The notes: generated from the letters alone by a model not told the origin. Counted from the stretch's first letter, positions 41,605 through 50,696 are shown. The stretch is 64,000 bases of DNA from Dactylosporangium sp. AC04546 (GCF_022095675.1 NZ_JAHYSG010000054.1:1-64000), one strand, 5' to 3'. Translations and numbers: made by a program.

Positions 41605-41946
41605 ATGGCACGGACTCCGCGGGACGTCTTCGATCACCACGCCCGGGCGCTGGCCGCCGGCGACCTCGACGAGATCGTGGCGGACTTCGCCGACGACGCC
41701 GTGATGATCACCCCGGCCGGGGCATTCCGGGGGCGGGCGGCCATCCGCGAGGGGTACGCCCGGCTGTTCGAGGACCTGCCCGACGCCGAGTGGGACGTGC
41801 CGACCCGGGTCTTCGAGGGTGACGTCCTCCTGCTCGAGTGGACCGCCGTGTCCGGCGCCGTCCGGGCCGTGAGCGGGGTCGACACCTTCGTCTTCGGTGA
41901 CGACGGCATCCGGGCGCAGACCGTGCGGTACACCCTCGTGCGGTAA
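41605..41946 (+). CDS. SnoaL-like (NTF2-fold) protein
   Basis: The 113-residue protein has the NTF2/SnoaL pattern: VFDHHARALAAGDLDEIVAD, FADDAVMITPAGAFRG, AAIREGYARLFEDLP, and a closing strand pair FVFGDDGIRAQTVRYTLV. It forms a cone-shaped pocket for a small ligand; function unknown. A GC hairpin follows its stop. Confidence 0.85.
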   Translation: MARTPRDVFDHHARALAAGDLDEIVADFADDAVMITPAGAFRGRAAIREGYARLFEDLPDAEWDVPTRVFEGDVLLLEWTAVSGAVRAVSGVDTFVFGDDGIRAQTVRYTLVR

Positions 41947-41951
41947 AAAGA

Positions 41952-41976
41952 CTCCCCGGGCGGGCAACCGGGGGAG
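41952..41976 (+). terminator. GC-rich hairpin after the SnoaL-like gene
   Basis: CTCCCCGG pairs with CCGGGGGAG with one bulged base. It lies between the SnoaL stop and the sigma-factor gene and is followed by a short GC-rich run rather than T. A likely terminator. Confidence 0.45.
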
Positions 41977-42020
41977 GGGCAGCGGCGTGTTCCTAGGCAT
42001 GGCTGGATGCCGGGGTCACG

Positions 42021-42521
42021 ATGGCTGACGAGAGCACATTCGCGGAGTTCTATCGCGGGACCTACCGCGGGCTCGTCACGCAGCTGGTCGCCTACACGGG
42101 CGACCTCGCGGAGGCGCAGGACATCGCGCAGGAGGTGTACGTCCGCGCGTGGCAGCGCTGGCGGCGGCTGAGTGCGTACGACGACCCACGCGCCTGGGTC
42201 AGCAAGGTCGGTCACCACCTGGCGATCAGCCGCTGGCGGCGCGCGAAGGTGGCCGTGTCGACCTGGACCCGGCACGGGCCGCCCCCGCCGCCGGTCGAGC
42301 CGGACGGCGCGACGCTCGACCTGGTCAACGCGCTCAAGCGGCTGCCCGAGGCGCAGCGCCGCGCGCTCGTGCTCTTCCACCTCGGCGGCTTCTCGGTGGG
42401 CGACATCGCCCGCGTCGAGGGCGCGCCGGAGGGCACGATCAAGGCGCGCCTGTCCCGCGGGCGTCAGGCCCTCGCACCCATGCTCGCCACCACCGACGCA
42501 CTGGACGGGAGCCGGCCATGA
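42021..42521 (+). CDS. ECF-type RNA polymerase sigma factor, SigE-like
   Basis: The 166-residue protein has sigma2 (FAEFYRGTYRGLVTQLVAYT, DLAEAQDIAQEVYVRAWQRW) and sigma4 (ALKRLPEAQRRALVLFHLGG, VGDIARVEGAPEGTIKARLS) and no sigma3, as in ECF factors of the SigE/SigM-like actinobacterial groups. Its stop overlaps the ATG of a membrane protein, which is the usual partner of such sigma factors. It probably responds to an envelope signal. Confidence 0.93.
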   Translation: MADESTFAEFYRGTYRGLVTQLVAYTGDLAEAQDIAQEVYVRAWQRWRRLSAYDDPRAWVSKVGHHLAISRWRRAKVAVSTWTRHGPPPPPVEPDGATLDLVNALKRLPEAQRRALVLFHLGGFSVGDIARVEGAPEGTIKARLSRGRQALAPMLATTDALDGSRP

Positions 42522-43597
42522 ACGCGGACAAGGCGACGCGGGCCGTCGACGAGGCGTTCGGCGCGCTGCGGACGGGGATCGAGCCGGCGGTCGCCGCGCC
42601 GCCGTCCGTCGAGCGGATCGCCGGCCGGGCCCGCCGGCGCCGGGCCGTGCGCGTCGGACTCGCAGGGGTGGCGGTGCTGGCCGTGCTCGCCGGCGGGTAC
42701 GCCGCCACGGGGAGCCGGGTCGCCGGGCCGCCGCCGGACCTCCCGCCGGGCGCGAGCGCGACCCCGCCGAAGGTCGACGGCGACCGCACCCAGGCCGCGA
42801 AGATCCCCGCCGGCTTCCTGCCGCGCGAGCGGGAGGCCCAGGGTGCGATCGACGACTTCGACTACAACAGGGACTGCTTCGGCGAGCCGGTGATGCGCCG
42901 GTCGGCCCAGCGGTTCGTCGGCGCCCAGGCGGACCAGACGGTGATCACCGAGAACCTGTACGTCTACGCGGAGGAGAACACGGCCAGGTCGGTGATGACC
43001 GGCCTGCGGCAGCGCCTGCGCGCTTGCAGCGGCTTCCCCGACGCGGCCGTCCTGCAGCCGCAGGCGAGCCCGGCCTGGGGCGACGAGGCGGCGACGATCA
43101 CGCTCGCCAAGCCCGCCGACGGCGCCGGGGAGCACACCGGCGCGCGGGTGCGGTACGACGTCGTCCGGGCGGGTCCGGCGATCTTCGAGATCATGGGGTA
43201 CCCGGAGATCGCGCAGATCGACCAGGACGCGCAGGGCGTCGCCGGGCGGTTGTGCTACTACGACGCCGTCTGCGTGCCCGCGGTCGGCCGGCCCGTCGCG
43301 TTGCCGAAGCTGACGAACGGCGGCGAGGCGTGGGCCGCGGTGCTGGCCGTGTTCCGCCCGGGCGAGCCGGAGGGCCTGCCGGGCGAGAGCATCGCGGCCG
43401 CGGCCGAGCTGGGCTACCGGGCGGCGCTGGTGCCGGGCGGCTGCGACGACGGCGCCGCCGTCCCGCTCGGGCTGACGGACTCGGGCAGCCGCTACACGGT
43501 GGTGTACTTCGCCAGCCGGGCGGACGCCCAGGCACTGTTGGACGCCCTGCCGCACCTGCCGGGGACGGTGGTCAAGGTCCGCACCTACTGCCTCTGA
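42518..43597 (+). CDS. Membrane protein coupled to the ECF sigma factor (likely anti-sigma)
   Basis: The 359-residue protein has a cytosolic N-terminal tail (residues 1-44), one TM helix (45-65, VGLAGVAVLAVLAGGYAATG) and a long exported domain with Cys residues (NRDCFGEPV, LRACSGFPD, CYYDAVCVP, PGGCDDG). It overlaps the sigma gene by 4 bp (ATGA). In actinobacteria this arrangement marks the anti-sigma or sensor protein. No zinc anti-sigma motif is visible in the tail, so the sequestration mode is unclear. Confidence 0.75.
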   Translation: MNADKATRAVDEAFGALRTGIEPAVAAPPSVERIAGRARRRRAVRVGLAGVAVLAVLAGGYAATGSRVAGPPPDLPPGASATPPKVDGDRTQAAKIPAGFLPREREAQGAIDDFDYNRDCFGEPVMRRSAQRFVGAQADQTVITENLYVYAEENTARSVMTGLRQRLRACSGFPDAAVLQPQASPAWGDEAATITLAKPADGAGEHTGARVRYDVVRAGPAIFEIMGYPEIAQIDQDAQGVAGRLCYYDAVCVPAVGRPVALPKLTNGGEAWAAVLAVFRPGEPEGLPGESIAAAAELGYRAALVPGGCDDGAAVPLGLTDSGSRYTVVYFASRADAQALLDALPHLPGTVVKVRTYCL

Positions 43598-43617
43598 ACC
43601 CGGGGCGTGGCGGTGGG

Positions 43618-44103
43618 TCAGCAGCACCAGGCGGTGTTGCTGGCCCACACCGCGTAGGTGTTGTTGTCGTCGTAGATGACGAAGTTGCCGTCGTCCTGGA
43701 GGATCAGCATCCGGGCGTTCTTGTAGGTGTTGGTCGTCCAGATCACGCCGAGCTGCTGGTTGTACAGGACCAGGTTGTGGTCGGTCTGCCAGGTCATGAA
43801 GAACTGCGGCGGGCTGTTGCGGTAGGTGTTCGTCGCCCACAGCGCCGGGCCGTGGCGGCCCTGGCCCCAGTCCTGCTCGCAGAACTGGCGGTCGTAGCGG
43901 TCACACTTGTAGAGCACGAAGTTGCCGTCGTGCTGCATGGTGACGCAGGAGCTCTTCCCGCAGGTGTACGCGCCTGCGGCCCAGGCGAAGCCCGCCTGGA
44001 TCCGCACGCCGGGCGGCAGTGCGTGGGCCGGCGAGGCGAACACCACCGGCGGGACGGCGAATCCCAGGACGACGGCGGCGAACCAGAGCAGCATGCGGCG
44101 CAT
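43618..44103 (-). CDS. Secreted bulb-type mannose-binding-lectin-like protein
   Basis: The 161-residue protein has a signal peptide (residues 1-28, ending AHA-LPPG). Three B-lectin sites Q-x-D-x-N-x-V-x-Y are seen as MQHDGNFVLY, WQTDHNLVLY and LQDDGNFVIY, separated by W-x-T-N-T turns. Three such sites make one beta-prism domain. Cys pairs (CGKSSC, CDRYDRQFC, CC at the end) suggest disulfides. It may be a secreted antimicrobial or glycan-binding protein. Confidence 0.88.
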   Translation of the reverse strand: MRRMLLWFAAVVLGFAVPPVVFASPAHALPPGVRIQAGFAWAAGAYTCGKSSCVTMQHDGNFVLYKCDRYDRQFCEQDWGQGRHGPALWATNTYRNSPPQFFMTWQTDHNLVLYNQQLGVIWTTNTYKNARMLILQDDGNFVIYDDNNTYAVWASNTAWCC

Positions 44104-44492
44104 ACGTACCTCCCCCGTGAGGCGTTACCCATCGACGCTCATCGCAACGTACCAGTGCGACGGCGCCGTGCGCGACCCCTACCGGACGGCGGTGGAGGAG
44201 CGGGGGACCAGGCGGCACGGGACGGTGCGCCGTCGGCGGGCGAGCCGTTGCTCTGGCCGGTTCGACGTGACCACTCTGCAACGGGTCTTGCGCTGGCATC
44301 GCGAGCTGCGTATGGTTTCGAGGCGCTTCCCGGTGCGCAGGTGACGGTTCCTTCATCTGAGACGCCGAATCCGTCCCCGGTTCTGGTCTCGGGAAGCCGC
44401 GCGTCACGCACCGGGTCCTCGGGACCCGCCGGTGGAGGTTCGACCCCTCCGAACGTTCGAACGTCCAATCTCGGCCGTGACTCAGGGGATCA
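44104..44492 (+). other. 389-bp region without protein gene, holding hairpins
   Basis: No coding sequence is supported here. Near the 3' end is a hairpin series described separately as a candidate ncRNA. The rest has no obvious repeat, promoter or terminator. Bacterial Ro/TROVE genes are often preceded by a Y RNA gene, and a TROVE pseudogene begins at 44493. Confidence 0.5.
44411..44460 (+). ncRNA. Candidate Y-RNA-like hairpins (tRNA T-arm mimic)
   Basis: Arms CGGGTCC and GGACCCG (44412-44428, 3-nt loop) are followed by a perfect T-arm: GGAGG, loop TTCGACC, CCTCC at 44434-44450. A 5-bp stem with a 7-base TTCGA loop is the T-arm signature. No matching acceptor stem or anticodon arm is found, so it is not a tRNA. 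YrlA-type Y RNAs of bacterial Ro proteins carry such a tRNA-like module. RNA ends are unknown. Confidence 0.3.
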
Positions 44493-45838
44493 ATGGCGAG
44501 GTTCAACCTCAAGCTGCGCGAACACCAGAACGACGCGGCGGACTACTACGACATCGTGGCGGTCCGTCCCAGGCAGATCCTCACCGACGAAGGGGCACCG
44601 GGGTTCGTCCGCGAACCGAAGGCCGAGCTGTTCCTGCTCGCCGTGTCCAACATGGTCGGTCAGGACACCTTCTACGAGGGCGCCGCGGAGCGCGACGCCC
44701 GGTTCCGCAACCTGGTGGCCGGCGTCGCCGTCGCCGACCCGGCCTGGTTCGCGCGGTTCGTGCCGTGGCTGCGCACCGGCGCGATGCTGCGCTCGGCCTC
44801 GGTCGTGGCCGCGCTCGAGGGCGCCCGCGCGCAGGTCGCGGCCGGCATTCCCGGCTCCCGCGGGGTCGTCAACGCGGCGCTGCAGCGGGCCGACGAGCCC
44901 GGCGAGGCGCTCGCCTACTGGCTGCGCCGCCACGGCCGGTCGCTGCCGAAGCCGGTCAAGCGCGGCATCGCCGACGCGGCGGTGCGGCTCTACGACGAGC
45001 GCAGCCTGCTCAAGTACGACACCGACGGCCGGCCCGTCCGCTTCGGCGACGTCGTCGAGCTGACCCACCCGGTGGCCCGCGACGAGCGGCAGGGCGACCT
45101 GTTCCGGCACGCGCTGAACCGGCGGCACCGCCGCGACAACCCGCTACCGGCGTCGCTGCCGACGCTGGCCGCCCGGGCCGAGCTGATGGCCCTGCCGGTG
45201 CAGCGGCGGCGGTCGGTCACCGATCCGGCGGTGCTGCGGGCGGCCGGCATGACATGGGAGGCCCTCGCGGGGTGGCGGCAGGACGAGATGGACGCCGCCG
45301 CCTGGGAGGCGATCATCCCGTCGATGGGTTACTTCGCGCTGCTGCGCAACCTGCGCAACTTCGACCGGGCCGGCGTCAGTGCCGCCGCCGGCGAGGCGGT
45401 GGCGGCGCGGCTCCGAAACCCGGTGGAGGTCAGGCGGTCGCGGGTACCGAGGACCCCACGGTCGTGTCGTTCTCCGACGGCAGCGCGGTGTTCCCGCCGG
45501 TTCCGGGCGAGCCGGTGCTGTCCGCGGTGCGCCGGTTCCGCGAGGGCGGCTTCTTCTACGGCATGGGGACCGAGACGGAGCAGGCGCTGCGCCAGCACTA
45601 CGCCGGGCACGACCGGGTCGTCATCCTCACCGACGAGCAGGCGCACGCCCACCGCTCGGCCCACGTGCTGGCGGCGATTTCGGGCCGGGCGCCCGTCTAC
45701 ACCTGGAACCTGGCCGGCTACCGTACCGCCCACGCTCCGGCGATCCGCCACCACCACACGTTCGGCGGCCTGTCGGACGGGGCGTTTGCGATGATTCCCC
45801 TCATCGAGTCGGCCGAGGACGGTCGCTGGCCGTTCTGA
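44493..45838 (+). pseudogene. TROVE/Ro60-like RNA-binding protein gene with internal deletion and frameshift
   Basis: The ATG at 44493 opens a TROVE domain: MARFNLKLREHQNDAADYYD, ELFLLAVSNMVGQDTFYEGA, LRTGAMLRSASVVAALEGAR and IIPSMGYFALLRNLRNFDRA. After VEVRRSRV (near 45445) the reading continues only in another frame as TVVSFSDGSAVFPPVPGEP, YGMGTETEQALRQHYAGHDR and VVILTDEQAHAH, which is the end of the vWA domain. The missing part includes the D-x-S-G-S MIDAS motif. Intact homologues have roughly 520 residues; about 300 bp or more are lost. The product would be non-functional as Ro. Confidence 0.8.
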
Positions 45839-45849
45839 AGGGGGCATCC

Positions 45850-46152
45850 GTGGAGGTCGAGTTCGACGCGGAGCTGTGGGTGTGGGACGCGCGTCGGGAC
45901 GAGAGCTGGACGTTCGTGAGCCTGCCGGTCGAAGCCTCGGACGAGATCCGTGACCGGGCGGGCGGGCTGCGCCGGGGCTTCGGCTCGCTGCGGGTGCGGG
46001 TGTCGCTCGGCGGCAGCACCTGGTCGACGTCGATCTTCCCGGACAGCGCCCGGGGCGCCTACGTGCTGCCGATCAAGCGCGCCATCCGCAAGGCCGAGTC
46101 CCTCGCCCCGGGCGACGTCGCGTCGGTCACGGTCGAGCTGGTGGACCTGTGA
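45850..46152 (+). CDS. DUF1905-domain protein
   Basis: The 100-residue protein matches DUF1905: MEVEFDAELWVWDAR, WTFVSLPVEASDEIRDR, GFGSLRVRVSLGGSTWSTSI and YVLPIKRAIRKAESLAPGD. These are single small beta-barrel domains of unknown activity. The start is GTG at 45850; its end overlaps the next gene's GTG by 4 bp, so the two are coupled. Confidence 0.88.
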   Translation: MEVEFDAELWVWDARRDESWTFVSLPVEASDEIRDRAGGLRRGFGSLRVRVSLGGSTWSTSIFPDSARGAYVLPIKRAIRKAESLAPGDVASVTVELVDL

Positions 46153-46997
46153 CCGGCGATGCGGTCGTCGTGCGGTACACGTTGAGTGACTTCTATGGCG
46201 ACGAGTCCGAACGGGCCGCCGTCTACGGGCTGCAGGAGCGGCTGAGGGCGGCGCTCGACGGGGCGGGGGAGTTCGGGGGCAACGAGTTCGGCGACGGAGG
46301 GGTCACGCTCTTCCTGTACGGGCCGGACGCCGATCGGCTCTACGCCGCCGCCACACCGCTGCTGCGCGAACTGCCGTACCGGCCGGCGCGGGTGCGGCTG
46401 CGGTACGGCGACCCGCGCGACGAGGTCTGCCGGGAGGGGGACCTCGACGGTGACCTGCCGGCGGAGCGTCCCCCGGCCCGCCGGTGGATCCGGGCCGCCG
46501 AGGGCGACGTGTTCCGCGTCCCGGTGGATGCGTCCCGGTCCGCCCTCGGGCAGGTCGTCGCGGTGTCCGGCCCCTGGGTCCTGGTCGTGATCTTCGACGA
46601 GCCCGCGTTCGACGCCGACATCCTGCTCATGGCGCTGACCTTCGACGACTGCCTCGCCGGCGGCGAGTGGCCGATCGTCGAGCGCCGGCCCGTCCGCGCC
46701 GACGTGCCGTGGCCGGTGTACAAGATGAGCGTCACGTCGATGGGGACGTTCGTCGAGGACCACTTCGGCAACAAGTTCCGCGAGGCGACCCCGGAGGAGC
46801 GGCGCACGCTGCGGTCGCGCTCGCAGTGCTCACCGGAGGAGGTGACGGACGCGGCCCGGGCCGCGTTCGGCGTGGGGGAGTGGCTCGACCGGTACGACTA
46901 TTTCATCGTCGACCACCAGCAGACCGTCGCCCGGATCATCGGCTCCTCAGCCGATACGCTTCTTCGTGGCCACGACGTCGGCAATCACGGTGGCTAG
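46149..46997 (+). CDS. Imm26-like immunity-type protein
   Basis: The 282-residue protein has an N-terminal domain (VVVRYTLSDFYGDESERAAV, TLFLYGPDADRLYAA) and a middle domain GDVFRVPVDASRSALGQVVA, VVIFDEPAF, like immunity protein 26 of polymorphic toxin systems. The C-terminal part has a Cys (RSRSQCSPEEV) and a helix. It is translationally coupled to the DUF1905 gene and its end overlaps the convergent DUF4241 gene by 51 bp. No toxin gene is nearby, so it may be an orphan immunity or housekeeping protein. Confidence 0.65.
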   Translation: MTGDAVVVRYTLSDFYGDESERAAVYGLQERLRAALDGAGEFGGNEFGDGGVTLFLYGPDADRLYAAATPLLRELPYRPARVRLRYGDPRDEVCREGDLDGDLPAERPPARRWIRAAEGDVFRVPVDASRSALGQVVAVSGPWVLVVIFDEPAFDADILLMALTFDDCLAGGEWPIVERRPVRADVPWPVYKMSVTSMGTFVEDHFGNKFREATPEERRTLRSRSQCSPEEVTDAARAAFGVGEWLDRYDYFIVDHQQTVARIIGSSADTLLRGHDVGNHGG

Positions 46998-48485
46998 GAA
47001 CTCGGCGGTGGCCTCGGGGCCGGCCGGCTTCGGCTCCGGTCGCGCGCTGTGCGTCGGGGTCGGGGTGAGGAAGACGGCAGTGTCGGGTGTGGCGGGTTGC
47101 ATGGGCTTCATGTCGCGGAGGAGCAGCATGTCGGCCACCAGGCAGGTGATCGCACCATCGGCGGCGCGACCGATCCAGACCGGGTAGGAGCCGTCACCTC
47201 TTCCGCTCGGGTAGGCGATCAGATTGGTGCCCGTCTTCGGGTCGGCGGTCTCCTTCGCCGTGTCGCCGTCCGTGGCGCCGCTTTGTTGTTGCTGCTCGTA
47301 TGCTGCGGCGAGGGAGTCCCGTCCGGACGCGTCCAGGAATGCGCCCGTGCCGGTGTCCACGCCGAAGCCGTAGAACTCGTCGTCGCCGAGCAGCCGTACG
47401 TCCTGCCCGGGGCGGACCGCGAGTTCCCAGCTCGCGGTGGGCTTGTCGGAGATTCGCAGCATGGCTGCGGTTGTCTCGCCCCAGCCTTTGCCCGCCCATC
47501 GCATGCCGGCGATCAGCACGGGGTAGTCTCCGGGTGGGACCGTCACCGTGAACGGCTCATCGCTGTCGAGGGTGCCGGGGTCGGCGGCGATGACCGCACC
47601 TGTGGGCACCTGCAGGGCCCCGGCGGTCGCGGGTTCGGTGACGACCGCGGTGTCGAGGTCGGTGTCGGAGAAGCGGCTGCCGGGGGTGAACAATGCCTGC
47701 AGATGGCGGGGCTGCATGCCCGACGGCGCGCGCCACAGCGGCGTTGCGGGCTCCTGGTGCGACGGTACGACCGTCACGCCACCGATGCCTCCCGCACCGG
47801 GCTCGAGGCCGAGCATCCGGCCGTGCGCGTACGCCATCCAGTCGCCGAACGGGGCCCTGCGCAGGCTGCGGTACCGCGCAGGGATGTCGTGAGCCGTCTG
47901 CAGGAGGCTGCCCTGGTCCAGCTCCACACTGGCGATGTCGCTGTCCGGCCGGGCCGTGAGGGTGAAGTGCCAGCCACGCTCGGGGAACTCCGGCGTATCC
48001 GGGGATGCGTAACGCCACTGCTCGTAGCGGATCAGATGGAGCAGGCCGGGTTCGAGCTCGCGGAAGTCGTAGGCGCGGTCGCGGCGGCCGTGCTGCTCGA
48101 AGAGGAACAGGCCGAGGTAGTCGCGTCCCCAGTCGACCTGCAACAGCGCCTTGGGCCGTGTGTTGGTGGTGAGCAGGACCGCGTACGGATCCCCGGCCGA
48201 ATCGCGCGTCCGGGCCTCGTCCGCGTTCATCAGGCCGACGGGTTTGCGGGTCTGCGGATCCCAGCCCGCGCAGTAGATGACCTCGACTGCGCTCTCGGCG
48301 GCCACGCTCCGCTCCGACCTTCGGATCAACGACCAGCTGATCGCCACTGCCAGTCCACCCACCAGCGCCAGGCAGATCAGCAGCACCAGACCGGATCGGC
48401 GGAAGCCACGGTGTGCAGCTCGTTGGGCCCGGCCGGTCGCCACCGCTTCATCGGCGTCGTCGCCGCCGTCGTCCTGGGTCGACAT
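46947..48485 (-). CDS. Membrane-anchored DUF4241 protein
   Basis: The 512-residue protein has a short cytosolic tail, one TM helix (residues about 31-53, SGLVLLICLALVGGLAVAIS) and a large exported part. Its C-terminal third matches DUF4241: FTVTVPPGDYPVLIAGMRW, AAMLRISDKPTASWELAV, DDEFYGFGVDTGTGAFLD and YPVWIGRAADGAITCLVAD. DUF4241 domains are linked to stress or toxin-immunity genes but have no assigned activity. The start at 48485 is an ATG. Confidence 0.8.
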   Translation of the reverse strand: MSTQDDGGDDADEAVATGRAQRAAHRGFRRSGLVLLICLALVGGLAVAISWSLIRRSERSVAAESAVEVIYCAGWDPQTRKPVGLMNADEARTRDSAGDPYAVLLTTNTRPKALLQVDWGRDYLGLFLFEQHGRRDRAYDFRELEPGLLHLIRYEQWRYASPDTPEFPERGWHFTLTARPDSDIASVELDQGSLLQTAHDIPARYRSLRRAPFGDWMAYAHGRMLGLEPGAGGIGGVTVVPSHQEPATPLWRAPSGMQPRHLQALFTPGSRFSDTDLDTAVVTEPATAGALQVPTGAVIAADPGTLDSDEPFTVTVPPGDYPVLIAGMRWAGKGWGETTAAMLRISDKPTASWELAVRPGQDVRLLGDDEFYGFGVDTGTGAFLDASGRDSLAAAYEQQQQSGATDGDTAKETADPKTGTNLIAYPSGRGDGSYPVWIGRAADGAITCLVADMLLLRDMKPMQPATPDTAVFLTPTPTHSARPEPKPAGPEATAEFLATVIADVVATKKRIG

Positions 48486-48501
48486 GACGTCATGATCCCA
48501 T

Positions 48502-48936
48502 TCAGTCGAGGCAGAACTCGTTGCCCTCGATGTCCTGCATCACCAGGCAGGACTCGTTGTACTCATCGGCACGCAGGAGTCGCACGCGCGTCGCGCCGAG
48601 CGCGATCAGTCGTGCGCACTCCGCCTCGAGTGCGGCCACGCGCGCCTCACCCACGAGCCCGGTGCCGACCCGCACGTCGAGATGCACCCGATTCTTGACG
48701 ACCTTGCCCTCGGGCACGCGCTGGAAGAACAGTCGCGGGCCCACCCCAGCGGGGTCCATGCACGCGAACGCCGCACCCTGCCGCTCGGGCGGCAGCGCGC
48801 GATCGTAGTCGTCCCAGGAGGCGAACCCCTGCGGCGGCGGCGGTACGACGTACCCCAGCACCTCGCACCAGAACCGGGCGACGCGCTCGGGTTCTGCGCA
48901 GTCGAAGGTGACCTGGACCTGCTTGACCGGTGCCAT
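48502..48936 (-). CDS. VOC-superfamily protein, glyoxalase_6-like
   Basis: The 144-residue protein reads VQVTFDCAEPERVARFWCEV, a Pro-rich loop (YVVPPPPQGFASWDD), RLFFQRVPEGKVVKNRVHLD and VMQDIEGNEFCLD. This is the common actinobacterial glyoxalase_6-like group. It lies 16 bp upstream of the DUF4241 gene on the same strand and may be co-transcribed with it. Confidence 0.88.
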   Translation of the reverse strand: MAPVKQVQVTFDCAEPERVARFWCEVLGYVVPPPPQGFASWDDYDRALPPERQGAAFACMDPAGVGPRLFFQRVPEGKVVKNRVHLDVRVGTGLVGEARVAALEAECARLIALGATRVRLLRADEYNESCLVMQDIEGNEFCLD

Positions 48937-48979
48937 CGGCCCACCATAGCCGCGCGATCTTTCGTCGTCTCCACGGGCC

Positions 48980-49996
48980 CTAGCCCTGCGACGGCGTTTC
49001 GTCAGTTCGGCTCGTCGTTCGTTGTGTCGTGGCGCCCTCGATGTCGGAAGACCGGGTGTCGCGCGACTCGGTGCCGTCGTCCGGCGTGTCCGCCTGCCGC
49101 GCCGGGCCGGCGACGTGCGCTTCGGTGGCCCCGGCCCGCAGCAGCGACTGTTCGCGGCCGGGGTGCCGCCGCGCCGACAGGAGTGTGGCCGCCGTGGCCA
49201 CCGCGCAGACGATCAGGGCGGTCCAGATGTTCAGACGCAGGCCGAGGATGTGGTTCGCCGAGTCGACGCGGAGCGCTTCGATCCACAACCGGCCGGCCGT
49301 GTAGAGCGCCACGTACAGGCCGAAGGCGCGGCCGTGCCCGAGCCGCCACCGGCGGTCCGCCCAGATCACCACGCCGGCCACGCCGAAGTCCCACAGCAGC
49401 TCGTAGAGGAACGCGGGGTGGAACGTCCCCAGGACCTCGGGGCGGCCGTCCGGGCCGAGGACGGCACGGCCGGCGGACTGGTCCCACTCGTGGATACGCA
49501 GGCCCCAGGGCAGTTCGGTAGCTCTGCCGTACACCTCGTTGTTGAACCAGTTTCCCAAGCGACCGATGCCCTGCGCCAGCGCGATGCCCGGAGCCGCCGC
49601 GTCGGCCAACGGAGGCAGCTTCACGCCGGCGCGCCGCGCGCCGATCCAGCCCCCGAGCGCGCCGAGGCCGATGGCACCCCAGACGCCCAGTCCACCCTCC
49701 CAGATGTACAGCGCGTCGATCGGACGGCCGTCGGGACCGAAGTACGGCTGCCACGACGTCACGACGTGGTACAGCCGGCCACCGATGATGCCGAACGGGA
49801 CCGCCCAGACCGCGATGTCCAGGACGACACCGGGCCGGCCACCGCGCTGCGACCACCGGCGCTCGGTGAGCCACACCGCGACGAGGATGCCCACGATGAT
49901 GCAGAGGGCGTAGGCCCGTACCGGTAACGGCCCGAGGTGCCAGACGCCTTGGGTCGGGCTCGGAATCGCGGCGTACGCCGACGCGAGCGGGCTCAC
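48980..49996 (-). CDS. lgt: Prolipoprotein diacylglyceryl transferase
   Basis: The 338-residue membrane enzyme transfers diacylglycerol from phosphatidylglycerol to the Cys of lipobox proteins. Signature motifs: YALCIIVGILVAVWLTERR, the Lgt signature GRLGNWFNNEVYG, and ALRVDSANHILGLRLN. Seven hydrophobic helices fit the family. A hydrophilic C-terminal tail of about 50 residues (DTPDDGTESRDTRSS) is typical of actinobacterial Lgt. The start is GTG at 49996. It would process the lipoprotein at 11842-12411. Confidence 0.95.
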   Translation of the reverse strand: MSPLASAYAAIPSPTQGVWHLGPLPVRAYALCIIVGILVAVWLTERRWSQRGGRPGVVLDIAVWAVPFGIIGGRLYHVVTSWQPYFGPDGRPIDALYIWEGGLGVWGAIGLGALGGWIGARRAGVKLPPLADAAAPGIALAQGIGRLGNWFNNEVYGRATELPWGLRIHEWDQSAGRAVLGPDGRPEVLGTFHPAFLYELLWDFGVAGVVIWADRRWRLGHGRAFGLYVALYTAGRLWIEALRVDSANHILGLRLNIWTALIVCAVATAATLLSARRHPGREQSLLRAGATEAHVAGPARQADTPDDGTESRDTRSSDIEGATTQRTTSRTDETPSQG

Positions 49997-50139
49997 CCGG
50001 ACAGCGTAGCGTCGCGGACCGGCCCGGCGGTGTCCGTAGGCGGGGCCGGCCGCGATGCGGCCGGCCCCGATTCCCCCGGCTGGTCGTCCCCAAGCGCGGT
50101 CAGCCTCGCAGCTGCCGCTCTCAGGACGCTCTTCGCCGG

Positions 50140-50607
50140 CTACGCCGCCGGCTCGTAGGAGCCGCCGCGCAGGTGGGTGATCACGCCGAGCCGGTTGGCG
50201 GCGTTGATCATCGCGACCAGGTACACCAGGGCGACGAGCTGCTCCTCGTCGTAGTGCTCGCGGGCCGCGGCCCAGGTCGCGTCGGACACGCCGGGCGCGG
50301 CGTCGGCGAGCCGGGTGCCCTCCTCGGCGAGCGCGAAGGCGGTCCGCTCGGCATCGCTGAACACGGTCGACTCCCGCCAGGCCGCGACCAGGTTGATCCG
50401 CAGCGCGCTCTCACCGGCGGCCGCGGCCTCCTTGGTGTGGTAGTCGACGCACCAGCCGCAGCCGTTGATCTGGCTGGCCCGCAGCATCACCAGCTCCTGC
50501 AGGTCCCGCGGCAGCGTCGACTGCTGGATCGCGAGGCTGACGTTGGCGAACCGCTTGCCGAGCTTCGGGGCCAGTTCGCCGGCCGTGAGGTTCAAACGGG
50601 GTTCCAT
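50140..50607 (-). CDS. AhpD-like carboxymuconolactone-decarboxylase-family protein
   Basis: The 155-residue protein has the AhpD core: LVMLRASQINGCGWCVDYHT with the CxxCxxxH redox motif, plus ANRLGVITHLRGGS at the end. It belongs to the alkylhydroperoxidase-like arm of the CMD family and probably acts on peroxides. It is divergent from an ECF41 sigma factor gene 144 bp away; CMD genes are the most common partners of this sigma group, so it is a probable target. Confidence 0.92.
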   Translation of the reverse strand: MEPRLNLTAGELAPKLGKRFANVSLAIQQSTLPRDLQELVMLRASQINGCGWCVDYHTKEAAAAGESALRINLVAAWRESTVFSDAERTAFALAEEGTRLADAAPGVSDATWAAAREHYDEEQLVALVYLVAMINAANRLGVITHLRGGSYEPAA

Positions 50608-50696
50608 GCGGTACAACACCTCTCTCGTGGTTGTGACGATCACGAGATGCCGGCCGGCGGGCTCGCGTGACGGCCGGGCGGTGTGACGCACGCAAC

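Noticed and set aside
44380..44470. tRNA gene
   Set aside because: A T-arm is present but no acceptor stem, D-arm or anticodon arm can be formed around it.
49997..50139. Gene between lgt and the AhpD-like gene
   Set aside because: Only short GC-driven frames without ribosome sites.
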